Origin: Microbacterium ureisolvens
GTDB taxonomy: Bacteria > Actinomycetota > Actinomycetes > Actinomycetales > Microbacteriaceae
Assembly (NCBI RefSeq): GCF_019511645.1
Contig: NZ_JAEUAX010000014.1
Coordinates: 1-64,000, forward strand
DNA: 64,000 nucleotides
Reading direction: 5' to 3'
Each line of letters opens with the position of its first letter. Position 1 is the stretch's first letter. Position numbers and translations under genes: made by a program. Positions 7,250 through 15,641 of the stretch are shown here, piece by piece. The notes below the pieces were generated by a model that saw only the letters and a list, made by a program, of their open reading frames with translations, had not been told where the DNA came from and did not search any database.

Positions 7250-8475
7250 ACGAACACCTCGACGACATCCTCTATCCGCCCATCGAGCCCTACGACACCG
7301 GCACGCTCATCGCCGGCGAGGGCAACCGCATCGCGTACGAGCAGAGCGGAAACCCCGAGGGTAAGCCGGTGGTGTTCCTGCACGGCGGGCCGGGTGCCGC
7401 CACGTCGCCCTGGCACCGCCGCTTCTTCGACCCCGAGCGGTACCGCATCATCCTGCTCGACCAGCGCGGGTGCGGACGCTCCACCCCGCACGCGAGCGAG
7501 CCCGATGCCGACCTGCGTCACAACACGACGTGGCACCTCGTCGCCGACATCGAGCTGCTGCGCAAGAACCTCGGGATCGAGAAGTGGCAGGTCTTCGGCG
7601 GCTCGTGGGGGAGCGCGCTCGCCCTCGCCTATGCCGAGTCCCACCCGCAGGCCGTCACCGAGATCGTGCTGCGTGGGATCTTCACGCTGCGGCGCCACGA
7701 GCTGGAGTGGTTCTACGAGGGGGGCGCAGCATCCATCGTCCCGGATCTGTGGGAGGACTTCATCGCCCCGATCCCGATCCTCGAGCGCTCGCAGCTCATG
7801 GAGGCGTATCACCGACGGCTCGCCGACCCGGACCCCGCCGTGCACGTGCCGGCCGCTGTCGCGTGGTCGCGCTGGGAAGCCGCGAATCTCACGCTGCTCC
7901 CCGACGCCGAGCTGATCGAGGCGATGACCGAGCCGCGCGCGGCCGTCGCGTTCGCCCGCATCGAGAACCACTACTTCCTGCACGGCGGCTGGTTCGAGCC
8001 CGAGCAGCTGATCGCGAACGTGGGTCGGATCCGCAGCATTCCCGCCGTCATCGTGCAGGGCCGCTACGACGTCTGCACCCCCGCCATGACCGCGTGGGAC
8101 CTGCATCGCGCGTGGCCCGAGGCCGACTTCGTCATGATCCCGGATGCTGCGCACGCGGCGTCCGAGCCGGGTATCGCAGCCGCCCTGCGCGCGGCGACCG
8201 ACCGCTTCGCGCAGGCGCCCGCCGAGCAGTCCCACGCCGGGGCCGTCGACGAGCCCGCAGCCGACGGCGCCGAGCCGGAGGCCGACCCCGACCCCGGGCC
8301 CGTGCCCGCAGCCGACGGCGCCGAGCCGGAGGCCGACGCCGAGCCCGACCCCGAGGCCGAGTTCCGCTCCGAGGGCGCGAGTGATCCAAAGGATCCGCCG
8401 GCCATGGAGCCGGAGCTTCGCCGTGAGCGCAACGGCAAGCGATCCACGAAGCGCAAGGACACCGCCGACCTCTGA
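7246..8475 (+). CDS. pip: Prolyl aminopeptidase (S33) with acidic tail
   Basis: A 409-residue alpha/beta-hydrolase that releases N-terminal proline. It shows the oxyanion segment HGGPGAA (about 46-52), DQRGCGRSTPH, the nucleophile elbow GGSWGSALALAY (Ser120), and the acid/base segments QGRYDVCTP and PDAAHAAS. The family is normally about 315 residues. Here about 95 residues are added at the C-terminus: an acidic stretch with a 17-residue unit (PAADGAEPEAD...) present twice in tandem, then a basic end (RRERNGKRSTKRKD). The tail is not needed for the fold and may affect localisation or solubility. The GTG start overlaps the upstream stop by 4 bp. Confidence 0.93.
   Translation: MNEHLDDILYPPIEPYDTGTLIAGEGNRIAYEQSGNPEGKPVVFLHGGPGAATSPWHRRFFDPERYRIILLDQRGCGRSTPHASEPDADLRHNTTWHLVADIELLRKNLGIEKWQVFGGSWGSALALAYAESHPQAVTEIVLRGIFTLRRHELEWFYEGGAASIVPDLWEDFIAPIPILERSQLMEAYHRRLADPDPAVHVPAAVAWSRWEAANLTLLPDAELIEAMTEPRAAVAFARIENHYFLHGGWFEPEQLIANVGRIRSIPAVIVQGRYDVCTPAMTAWDLHRAWPEADFVMIPDAAHAASEPGIAAALRAATDRFAQAPAEQSHAGAVDEPAADGAEPEADPDPGPVPAADGAEPEADAEPDPEAEFRSEGASDPKDPPAMEPELRRERNGKRSTKRKDTADL
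8254..8337 (+). repeat. 51-bp tandem repeat in aminopeptidase tail
   Basis: A 33-bp identical stretch begins at 8254 and again at 8305, giving a 51-bp (17-codon) period. It encodes two copies of PAADGAEPEAD. The near-identity at third codon positions points to a recent duplication. Confidence 0.8.
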
Positions 8476-8500
8476 CCGGGGAACGCCCAGCCGCCACTGG

Positions 8501-8675
8501 TAGGGTGGATAACCTTGCAGCGCTCCGATGCGCTTCTCGCGTCGTAGAACGCTTCCCTCGCCGGCACCCGGACCCCGATCCGAAGAACCGCGCTGACATC
8601 TTTCGTACGGCGACCCGCGGGCGAGATACGCCCCGGTTACCGACAGGGCACCCGCGTGCCCGGAGAACTCCCCTC
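8501..8675 (+). promoter_or_regulatory. Probable promoter and long leader of DEAD-box helicase mRNA
   Basis: A -10-like TAGGGT lies at 8501-8506 right after the preceding gene, and the helicase starts at 8676, which leaves a leader of about 160 nt. I see no convincing peptide gene in it. The leader contains GGGCGAGATACGCCC (8619-8633) and GGGCACCCGCGTGCCC (8646-8661), which can form hairpins just before the ribosome-binding region GGAGAAC. A structured leader is common for RNA helicases with temperature or autoregulation, but here this is inference. Confidence 0.4.
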
Positions 8676-10274
8676 ATGACCGAAACCACGTTCGGCGCGC
8701 TCGGCGTGCCGCAGCCCCTCGTCGACGCGCTCGCCGCGAACGGCAAGACCACCGCGTTCCCGATCCAGGTCGACACGCTCCCCGACACGCTCGCCGGCCG
8801 CGACGTGCTCGGCCGCGGCAAGACCGGGTCGGGCAAGACCCTCGCGTTCTCGATCCCGATGGCCGCGCGCCTGGGCGGCAAGCTGGCCGGCGGCAACCGC
8901 CGCAAGGGCCGGCCGCTCGGCCTCGTCCTGGCGCCGACGCGCGAGCTCGCGACGCAGATCGACGCGACGCTCGCCCCGCTCGCCAAGGCCTACGGGCTCA
9001 CCACGACGACCATCTTCGGCGGCGTGAACCAGAACCGTCAGGTGAACGCGCTGAACGCGGGCGTCGACATCGTCGTCGCCTGCCCCGGCCGCCTCGAGGA
9101 CCTCATGAAGCAGGGCTTCGTGCACCTCGACGCGGTCGAGATCACCGTCATCGACGAGGCCGACCACATGGCCGACCTCGGGTTCCTCCCGGGTGTCACG
9201 CGCATCCTCAACGCGACGCCGGCCGGCGGCCAGCGCCTGCTGTTCAGCGCGACCCTCGACAACGGGGTCGACAAGCTCGTGAACCGCTTCCTGCAGAACG
9301 AGGTGCTGCACTCGGTCGACGAGGCGCACTCGCCCGTCGCCGCCATGACGCACCACGTCTTCACGCTCGCCGACGCCGACGCCAAGAAGGACGTCGTCAA
9401 GGCCCTCGCCTCCGGCATGGGCCGCCGCATCCTGTTCATGCGCACCAAGCACCAGGCCAAGAAGCTCGCGAAGCAGCTCACCGGCCAGGGGATCCCCGCC
9501 GTCGACCTGCACGGCAACCTCTCGCAGGCGGCCCGCGATCGCAACCTCGCCGCGTTCTCGTCGGGCGCCGTCAAGGTGCTCGTGGCGACGGATGTCGCGG
9601 CCCGCGGCGTGCACGTCGACGACGTCGAGCTCGTCATCCACGTCGACCCGCCGATGGAGCACAAGGCCTACCTGCACCGCTCCGGCCGCACCGCTCGCGC
9701 GGGAGCGGAGGGTGCCGTGGTCACCCTCGTCCTGCCCGAGCAGAAGCGCGACGTGTCACAGCTCCTGCGCAAGGCCGCCATCTCTGTCGAGCCCGTCGCC
9801 GTGACCGCGACCTCGCCCGAGGTCGTCGAGCTCGTCGGCCAGGTCGCCCCGTACGTCAAGCCCGTCCCCGTGGCCGAGACGCCGCGCGGCACCAGCCAGG
9901 GCGCGAACGCGCAGCGCAAGCGCGCAGCCCGTGAGGCGCGGGAGACGGATGCTGCGTCCGGCCCCCGCTCGGGCGGCTCGGGCTCGGGCGGCGGTCGCCG
10001 CCGTCGCGGCTCCGGGTCGGGCGGCACGTCCCAGGGCGCCGCTGCCGGCGCGGGGCGTCAGCAGGGCGCTAGCGGCCAGCGTCGCGATGCCGCCACCGCG
10101 CACGACAAGGCCTCGCACCAGCGTCACGACCAGAGCGCCGGTCACGCCCGCTCGGCTCAGCCTGCGGGCAACCCCCGCACGCCGGGCCGTCGCGCCTCGT
10201 CGGGCGGCACCGGCAAGCTCATGGTCGGCTCGGTCGTCCGACCCAACGGCACCAACCGCCGCGGCGGCCGCTGA
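8676..10274 (+). CDS. DEAD-box ATP-dependent RNA helicase
   Basis: A 532-residue RNA helicase. Motifs run in order: Q-motif region with FPIQVDTLP (about 28-36), motif I GRGKTGSGKT (about 48-57), Ia APTRELATQI, Ib PGRLEDL, II DEAD inside VIDEADHMADLG, III SATLD, IV RILFMRTK, V ATDVAARGVHVDDVE and VI HRSGRTARAG. The core ends near residue 380. The remaining 150 residues are low complexity: Gly/Ser/Arg-rich (GGSGSGGGRRRRGSGSGG) and then His/Gln/Ala-rich, typical of an RNA-binding disordered tail. ATG 8676 places the Q-motif at the usual distance and follows GGAGAAC. Confidence 0.95.
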   Translation: MTETTFGALGVPQPLVDALAANGKTTAFPIQVDTLPDTLAGRDVLGRGKTGSGKTLAFSIPMAARLGGKLAGGNRRKGRPLGLVLAPTRELATQIDATLAPLAKAYGLTTTTIFGGVNQNRQVNALNAGVDIVVACPGRLEDLMKQGFVHLDAVEITVIDEADHMADLGFLPGVTRILNATPAGGQRLLFSATLDNGVDKLVNRFLQNEVLHSVDEAHSPVAAMTHHVFTLADADAKKDVVKALASGMGRRILFMRTKHQAKKLAKQLTGQGIPAVDLHGNLSQAARDRNLAAFSSGAVKVLVATDVAARGVHVDDVELVIHVDPPMEHKAYLHRSGRTARAGAEGAVVTLVLPEQKRDVSQLLRKAAISVEPVAVTATSPEVVELVGQVAPYVKPVPVAETPRGTSQGANAQRKRAAREARETDAASGPRSGGSGSGGGRRRRGSGSGGTSQGAAAGAGRQQGASGQRRDAATAHDKASHQRHDQSAGHARSAQPAGNPRTPGRRASSGGTGKLMVGSVVRPNGTNRRGGR

Positions 10275-10288
10275 CTTCCAGCTCGATC

Positions 10289-10327
10289 ACGAACCCCCTC
10301 CACCCTCACCGGGAGGAGGGGGTTCGT
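10289..10327 (+). terminator. Strong hairpin terminator of helicase gene
   Basis: A perfect 13-bp stem, ACGAACCCCCTCC paired with GGAGGGGGTTCGT, with a 13-nt loop, 15 bp after the stop codon. The following CGTCTCCTCC has few Ts, so termination may be L-shaped or Rho-assisted. Confidence 0.75.
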
Positions 10328-10343
10328 CGTCTCCTCCTGTGGT

Positions 10344-10408
10344 TTGGGGCGCGCCGCGCACATTCGGGGCGCACGCCGCGCGCCCCGAACGTGCGGAGTG
10401 CGCCCCAA
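10344..10408. repeat. Large palindrome, 29-bp arms
   Basis: Arms 10344-10372 and 10380-10408 are inverted copies matching at 25 of 29 positions around a 7-nt loop. Both ends read TTGGGGCGC and the inner ends TTCGGGGCGC. It sits between the convergent helicase and GMC-oxidoreductase genes directly beyond the helicase terminator. Size and symmetry fit a REP/MITE-like intergenic palindrome or a minus-strand terminator. Confidence 0.8.
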
Positions 10409-10433
10409 TCCGGGGAAAGGCGACGCGAAAAGC

Positions 10434-12077
10434 TCAGACGTGGCGGCCGAGGATGAGGTCGGCGGCGACCTCGCCGATGACGATCGCCGGCGCGTTCGTG
10501 TGGCCGCGGATCACCGTGGGCATGATGGAGGCGTCGGCCACACGCAGGCCGCTGACGCCGCGGACGCGGAGCTCCGGGTCGACGACGGAGGCAGCATCCG
10601 TCCCCATCCGTGCCGTGCCGACGGGGTGGTAGAGCGTGTGCGAGTAGCGGCGCAGCGACAGCTCGGCGCGCTCGGCCGGGGTCATGCGCTCGCCGCCCTC
10701 GGGCTGCACCCATCCGCCCGTGGTGAGCGCGCGCAGCGCGTCGGTGTCGATGAGGCGCTCGCACTCCGCGAGGCCCGCGAGCATCGTCTCGGCGTCCACA
10801 CCGTCGGCATCGGACAGGTAGGCGGGGTCGATGAGCGGCGGCATCGTCGGGTCGGCCGACGCGAGCCGGATCGTGCCCCGGCTGCGGGGGCGGAGCAGGA
10901 TCGCACCCACCGTGAGCCCGTGCGCCGGCGTGGGCACCAGGCCCTCGCCGACGTACGGCACCGGGGCGAAGATGATCTCGATGTCGGGGAGCCCCGCGGG
11001 GGCACCCGTGCGTTCGGCGACCTCGGTGCGCACGAACCCGTACGCCTCGGCCACGTTGGAGGTGAGCATCCCCTTCTGCGCCGTCAGGTACCTCGCGAGC
11101 TCGGCGGGCTTCTCGGCGTCGTACAGCGTGCCGGCGTTCGCCGCCGGAGCGAGTCCCGCGACGAGGTGGTCCTGCAGGTTCGCGCCGACGCCCGGTGCAT
11201 CCACCACCACGTCGATGCCGTGCTCGGACAGGTGCTCCGCCGGGCCGATGCCGCTCAGCATGAGCAGCTGGGGAGTGTTCACCGCTCCGCCCGACAGCAC
11301 GACCTCCCGCCGTGCGTGCATGTGCCGGGTGATGCCGTCGATCTCGACGTACACGCCGGCGGCGCGCGGGGCCCCGCCCTCGCCGGCCTCGAACGTCACC
11401 CGCCGGGCGAGGGCCCCCGTCACGACGCGCAGGTTGCGCCGCCGCTTCGCAGGTCGCAGGTACGCGTCGGCGGTCGAGACACGGGCGCCGCGGTGCTCGC
11501 TCACCATCGTCTGCGAGAAGCCCTGGCCGGTCGGCAGATTCGGAGGGGTGACGGGATGCCCCGCCTCCCGCGCCGCGTCCAGGAACGCAGCCGTGTGCGG
11601 CCGCGGGTCGCGCTGGTGCTCGACCGCCTGCGGACCGCCCGTGCCCTGCGTCACATCTGCGGGATCGGACGTGCGCTCCACACGCCGGAAGTAGGGGACC
11701 AGCGCGTCCCACGACCACGTCGGGCCCGCAGCATCCGCCCACTCGTCGTAGTCGGCGGCGAAGCCCCGCACCCACATCATCGCGTTGAGCGACGACGACC
11801 CGCCCAGCGTCTTGCCGCGCGGCCAGTACACGGTGCGGCCCTCGAGGCCGGGCTGGGGAACCGTGTCGTAGTTCCAGTCGTACGCGCCGCGGAACAGCTT
11901 CGAGAAGGCAGCGGGCACGTGCAGCTCGAGCGCCTTGTCGGGACCGCCCGCCTCGAGAAGCAGCACCGAGACCCGGGCGTCCTCGCTCAGCCGTGCCGCG
12001 AGCGCCGCCCCCGCGGAGCCCGCGCCGACGACGATGTAGTCGGCCTCGAGTCCGTCCCTGCCGAAATCGGCGGTCAC
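10434..12077 (-). CDS. GMC-family FAD-dependent oxidoreductase (choline dehydrogenase-like)
   Basis: A 547-residue flavoprotein alcohol oxidoreductase. The FAD-binding segment YIVVGAGSAGAALAARLSED is at about 12-31, followed by LLLEAGGP, the GMC signature region RGKTLGGSSSLNAMMWVRG, and the C-terminal catalytic region HTLYHPVGTARMG...PELRVRGVSGLRVADASIMP. Substrates of the family are primary alcohols, choline, glucose or polyols, and this one cannot be fixed further from sequence. GTG 12077 overlaps the stop of the aldehyde dehydrogenase by 4 bp. The pair would oxidise an alcohol to the aldehyde (this gene) and then to the acid (upstream gene). Confidence 0.9.
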   Translation of the reverse strand: MTADFGRDGLEADYIVVGAGSAGAALAARLSEDARVSVLLLEAGGPDKALELHVPAAFSKLFRGAYDWNYDTVPQPGLEGRTVYWPRGKTLGGSSSLNAMMWVRGFAADYDEWADAAGPTWSWDALVPYFRRVERTSDPADVTQGTGGPQAVEHQRDPRPHTAAFLDAAREAGHPVTPPNLPTGQGFSQTMVSEHRGARVSTADAYLRPAKRRRNLRVVTGALARRVTFEAGEGGAPRAAGVYVEIDGITRHMHARREVVLSGGAVNTPQLLMLSGIGPAEHLSEHGIDVVVDAPGVGANLQDHLVAGLAPAANAGTLYDAEKPAELARYLTAQKGMLTSNVAEAYGFVRTEVAERTGAPAGLPDIEIIFAPVPYVGEGLVPTPAHGLTVGAILLRPRSRGTIRLASADPTMPPLIDPAYLSDADGVDAETMLAGLAECERLIDTDALRALTTGGWVQPEGGERMTPAERAELSLRRYSHTLYHPVGTARMGTDAASVVDPELRVRGVSGLRVADASIMPTVIRGHTNAPAIVIGEVAADLILGRHV

Positions 12078-13879
12078 GCCTGCATGGCTTTGGTCAGCGT
12101 CTTCACGAGCCCCGGGAGCCTGCCGTCGACGAGGTACCGCGTGAGTCCGGCGCAGACCTCGGCGCCGGTGCGCGAACTCACGAACCACGGCGGCGTCGGG
12201 AGGATGGTGAAGACACCGCCCTTTCCGACCGAGCGCGGGAAGGGGCGGAACGGACCACGCGCCACCGACCGCTCGACGCGGTCGAGCAGCAGCGCGTTGT
12301 GCACGACGCCGATGCCGCTCGACACGTCGGCGAGCGTCGCCCCCGGGAAGCCGCCCCACGTGAGGCGGGCGGTGAGGAAGTTGAAGGCCGTCCACGTGTT
12401 GATCGCGATGTCGCCGTAGCGGAGGTCGGCCATCGCGCGTTCGAACCCGTCGCCGAGCGCCTTCTCGGTGACGGGGTCGATCAGGACGTTGGCGCCGAGC
12501 GTCCCAGTGAGCCTGTCGTTGGCGTGGGCGACCGCCGCGTCGAGGAACTCCTGTCCGGTGCCGGCCACCTCGACGACCCCGAGGATCGGCGCGAAGTACT
12601 CGATCGTCTCGACGGGGTCGGCGTCCCCCTCGCCGATCTCGACGATCGCGCGGGTGCGGTCGGCGCTCCAGACCGCGCCGGGATAGGCGGATGCTGCGGC
12701 CTCCAGCCGCTCGTCGGCCCGGGGGTACCAGACCGGGCGCTCGGGGGCCGCGGCGTACGCCGTGTGCAGCTCGCGGAGGAAGTCCGCGCGCTGCGGCCAG
12801 TCGGAGCTCACGATCACGACCTGGCCCGCGATGCAGTTGTGTCCGGCGTTCACGAGCCGCATCGTCGCCACGTGCTCCGCCTGGTACTTCAGGTCTGCCG
12901 CTGTCCAGCGGCCCGGCACCACGATGATCGGCGAGACGCCGCCCAGCTCCGCCGTGATCGGCACCTGCAGCTTCGGAGTGCCGGATTCGCGTGCGGACGC
13001 AGCATCCCCATCGGTTGCTGAGTCTGGCGCAGCACCCCAGACGATCGCGTCGAACGTCTGCGCCGACCCTGTGATGTGCACGTGGGCGAACCGTGGGTGC
13101 GAGGTGAGATACGCGCCGGTCGCGGCGCCGCCGCGCACGATGCGCACGAAGCCGGGTTCGATGAGCGGGGCCAGCGCGCGCTCGAACACCGGGAGGAGGG
13201 AATCCTGCGTGGGGTTAACCTTCAGCAGGGCCACGCGGTTGTGCGCGAACAGCTCGTACAGCACATCGGCGACGGGGATCGAAGTGACGTTCCCCGCGCC
13301 GAGCACCAGCCCGACGCCGCCCGACTCGGTGGGGGTCAGCTGGGCGAGGCCCGCGGCGCGGGTCGCTTCGACCGCGGAGACGCCCGGCTCGAACCACACC
13401 TCGCCGGTGAAGCCCGACAGCAGGAACTTCTCGGTGCCGTTCACAGGGTAGGTGTGGGCGCGCAGACGCCCGCCCGGCGCCTCGTCCAACACGATGCCGT
13501 CGAGCGGGCTGCGTCCCTGCGCGAGCGCCTCGAGCGTTTCACGCAGCGCGTCGAGCAGTCCGATGACGGCATAGGGCCCGCCGAGCCATTCCTCCCCCGA
13601 CAGTGGATGCCCGGGCTCCAGGCCCTTCGACATCGTCGCGGTGTCGGCCCACTCCTGGGCCACCGCGCCGACGGCATCGCGGACGCGGCCGAGCAGGCGC
13701 GCCCGCTGGTCGAGCGTCAGTGCGACCCACACCTTGGCGCCCGCTTCGAGCCGATCGACGTCGACGTCGAGCGCCGCACGCTCGTCGGCCGGAAGGGCGG
13801 AGGCGGCAGCATCCTCGACCGGCTTGTCGGCGCGCGGCTTCGCAGGGGCCTTCGCCGGGGTCGACGAGGTGGGTGCCAT
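12074..13879 (-). CDS. Aldehyde dehydrogenase family protein (long form)
   Basis: A 601-residue NAD(P)-dependent aldehyde dehydrogenase. Catalytic parts visible are the cofactor strand GLVLGAGNVTSIPVADVLY (about 211-229), the ITAELGGVSPIIV glutamate segment and the nucleophilic cysteine in NAGHNCIAGQ. It is about 100 residues longer than a typical ALDH: an Ala/Lys/Pro-rich N-terminal leader and insertions in the N-terminal half account for this. GGAGAGC before ATG 13879 is a good ribosome-binding site. It is first in a two-gene operon with the GMC oxidoreductase. Confidence 0.9.
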   Translation of the reverse strand: MAPTSSTPAKAPAKPRADKPVEDAAASALPADERAALDVDVDRLEAGAKVWVALTLDQRARLLGRVRDAVGAVAQEWADTATMSKGLEPGHPLSGEEWLGGPYAVIGLLDALRETLEALAQGRSPLDGIVLDEAPGGRLRAHTYPVNGTEKFLLSGFTGEVWFEPGVSAVEATRAAGLAQLTPTESGGVGLVLGAGNVTSIPVADVLYELFAHNRVALLKVNPTQDSLLPVFERALAPLIEPGFVRIVRGGAATGAYLTSHPRFAHVHITGSAQTFDAIVWGAAPDSATDGDAASARESGTPKLQVPITAELGGVSPIIVVPGRWTAADLKYQAEHVATMRLVNAGHNCIAGQVVIVSSDWPQRADFLRELHTAYAAAPERPVWYPRADERLEAAASAYPGAVWSADRTRAIVEIGEGDADPVETIEYFAPILGVVEVAGTGQEFLDAAVAHANDRLTGTLGANVLIDPVTEKALGDGFERAMADLRYGDIAINTWTAFNFLTARLTWGGFPGATLADVSSGIGVVHNALLLDRVERSVARGPFRPFPRSVGKGGVFTILPTPPWFVSSRTGAEVCAGLTRYLVDGRLPGLVKTLTKAMQA

Positions 13880-14014
13880 GCTGCTCTCCTTCGAACTCGC
13901 TTCCCGGGACCGGCTCGGGCGAGTGTGTCACGGGGCATCCTATGCCACCCCGCTCGGCACTCGATGTCAGCATTCGTGCGACCCGATGTCAGGCCGTCGG
14001 GCACCGGTCCGCCG

Positions 14015-15493
14015 TCATGCGTGGTCGACGTCGTCGCGGCGCAGCGGGTACCGCGAAAGCGTGAGAAGGCTCACGCCGATCAGCACGGCGGGCGCGAGGC
14101 TGAAGCTCACGACGATGCCGGTGATCGCGGCATCCGGCTGTTCCACGACCTGCGTGCCCGTGGACGAGACGTATCCGGTGACTGTCAGGATCACCGCCAG
14201 CGTCGTCGCGCCGAGCGCGAAGCCCACGGTCTCGCCGGCCGTCCAGACGCCGCTGAACGAACCGGCCCGGCCGGCGCCGTGCGTGCGCTCGTCGTGCGAG
14301 ATGACGTCGGGGAGCATCGCCATCGGCAGCGACTGCATGCCCGCGTACGCGATGCCGGCGACGCCGACGGGCACGTAGATCCAGTCGCCGGGCGCCCACA
14401 GCATGCCGAGGATCGACAGCGCGGCGACCGCGAACACGATGCTCGCGATCGTGAAGGCGCGCTCCTTGCCGATGCGGCGCGCGAGGGCACCCCACGCCGG
14501 GGCGGCGAGCAGCGCCGGCGCGATGAGTGCGACGAACAGCAGCTCGACCGCAGCCTGCGAGTGCAGCACCCACGTCGCGACGTACTGCGCACCCGCGAGC
14601 ATGAGACCCGTGGCGAGGGCCTGCAGCACGAAGGTGGCGAGCAGCATCCGAAATGGCCGGCTCCGCGTGAGCGCGCGGAGTCCTTCCGCGAAGTGCTCCC
14701 GGATGCCTGCCGCCGCCTGATCCGTCGATCCCCCTTCCGGCGAGAGTTCTCCCGGTCGCCGGAAGGCTGGTTCGTTCCCCACCTCTTGCCGGCCGGCTGC
14801 GCTCCCGCGGATCGGCTGACGGGTGGCGGATGCTGCGCGCCTCGCGACACCCGTGGCAACCAGCATCCCGATCCCGATCACGACGCCGCACACCACGCCC
14901 ATCACGAGGTACTGGACGAACGGGTCCTCCGACACGCGCCGCAGTGCCGGACCCCCGGCGCCGAACAGCAGGATCGCGAGGGTCAGCACCACCACGCGCC
15001 ACGTCAGCAGGCGCGTGCGCTCGTCATAGCGCGGCGTGAGCTCGGCCGGAAGCGCGATGTAGGGGACCTGGAAGAGGCTGAACGCGGTCGCCGTGAGCGT
15101 GAACGCGACGAGCACCCAGATGCCCGCGACCACCGGCCCGAGCGAGGGGGGCACCGCGAACGTCAGCGCGAACAGCACCGGCAGCGCGAGCGCACCGAGC
15201 AGCATCAGGCGCCGCCGGCTGCCGTGGCGGGCGAGGTCGCGGTCGGTGAGCGCCCCGATGACCGGGTCGATGACGACGTCCCACACTTTCGCGACCGTGA
15301 TGACGGCCCCGGCCGCCAGCGCCGCGACCCCGAGCGAGTCGGTGAGGTAGTAGGTCAGCACCAGCCCGGGCAGCGTCGCGAACCCACCGGTGCCGAGCGA
15401 GCCTGTCGCGTAGCGCGCGATGGTGCCGCGCGAGAGCCGGGCGGAGGAGACGGATGCCGGAACACCCGCCGCCGGCGGAGCCTCATTGCTCAT
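14015..15493 (-). CDS. MFS_2 (GPH-type) sugar/cation symporter-like transporter
   Basis: A 492-residue, 12-helix transporter of the glycoside-pentoside-hexuronide:cation symporter group. The hallmark VWDVVIDPVIGALTDRD after helix 2 (about 65-81) is present, with the basic turn GSRRRLML next. A long hydrophilic central loop (about 235-290) separates the two six-helix halves. Substrate is unknown; it may be a sugar or organic solute. ATG 15493 is supported by a TACACT -10 box 6 nt upstream, so the longer in-frame extension into the tandem repeats is rejected. Confidence 0.87.
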   Translation of the reverse strand: MSNEAPPAAGVPASVSSARLSRGTIARYATGSLGTGGFATLPGLVLTYYLTDSLGVAALAAGAVITVAKVWDVVIDPVIGALTDRDLARHGSRRRLMLLGALALPVLFALTFAVPPSLGPVVAGIWVLVAFTLTATAFSLFQVPYIALPAELTPRYDERTRLLTWRVVVLTLAILLFGAGGPALRRVSEDPFVQYLVMGVVCGVVIGIGMLVATGVARRAASATRQPIRGSAAGRQEVGNEPAFRRPGELSPEGGSTDQAAAGIREHFAEGLRALTRSRPFRMLLATFVLQALATGLMLAGAQYVATWVLHSQAAVELLFVALIAPALLAAPAWGALARRIGKERAFTIASIVFAVAALSILGMLWAPGDWIYVPVGVAGIAYAGMQSLPMAMLPDVISHDERTHGAGRAGSFSGVWTAGETVGFALGATTLAVILTVTGYVSSTGTQVVEQPDAAITGIVVSFSLAPAVLIGVSLLTLSRYPLRRDDVDHA

Positions 15494-15499
15494 CGCGCC

Positions 15500-15505
15500 A
15501 GTGTA
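15500..15505 (-). promoter_or_regulatory. -10 box of MFS transporter, leaderless type
   Basis: TACACT on the minus strand, 6 nt before ATG 15493. The expected -35 position falls into the 20-bp tandem repeats that begin at 15512. Confidence 0.55.
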
Positions 15506-15511
15506 GGTCTT

Positions 15512-15596
15512 GTCGCGACCATGCCCGTGTCGTCGCGACCATGCCCGTGCCGTCGCGACCATGCCGGGCATGCTCGCGGTGAAAGGGGCATGGTCG
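15512..15596. repeat. Three 20-bp tandem repeats plus inverted copy upstream of MFS gene
   Basis: GTCGCGACCATGCCCGTG begins at 15512 and 15532, with a third, slightly diverged copy at 15552 (period 20). An inverted partial copy, GGGGCATGGTCG, is at 15585-15596. The array covers the -35 region and upstream of the transporter promoter and lies just beyond the kynureninase stop. It may be a regulator-binding array or an intergenic repeat family. Confidence 0.8.
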
Positions 15597-15641
15597 GCGC
15601 AGAAGCGGCAGGGGCGGGGGAAGGCACCGCCGATCCCGCGA

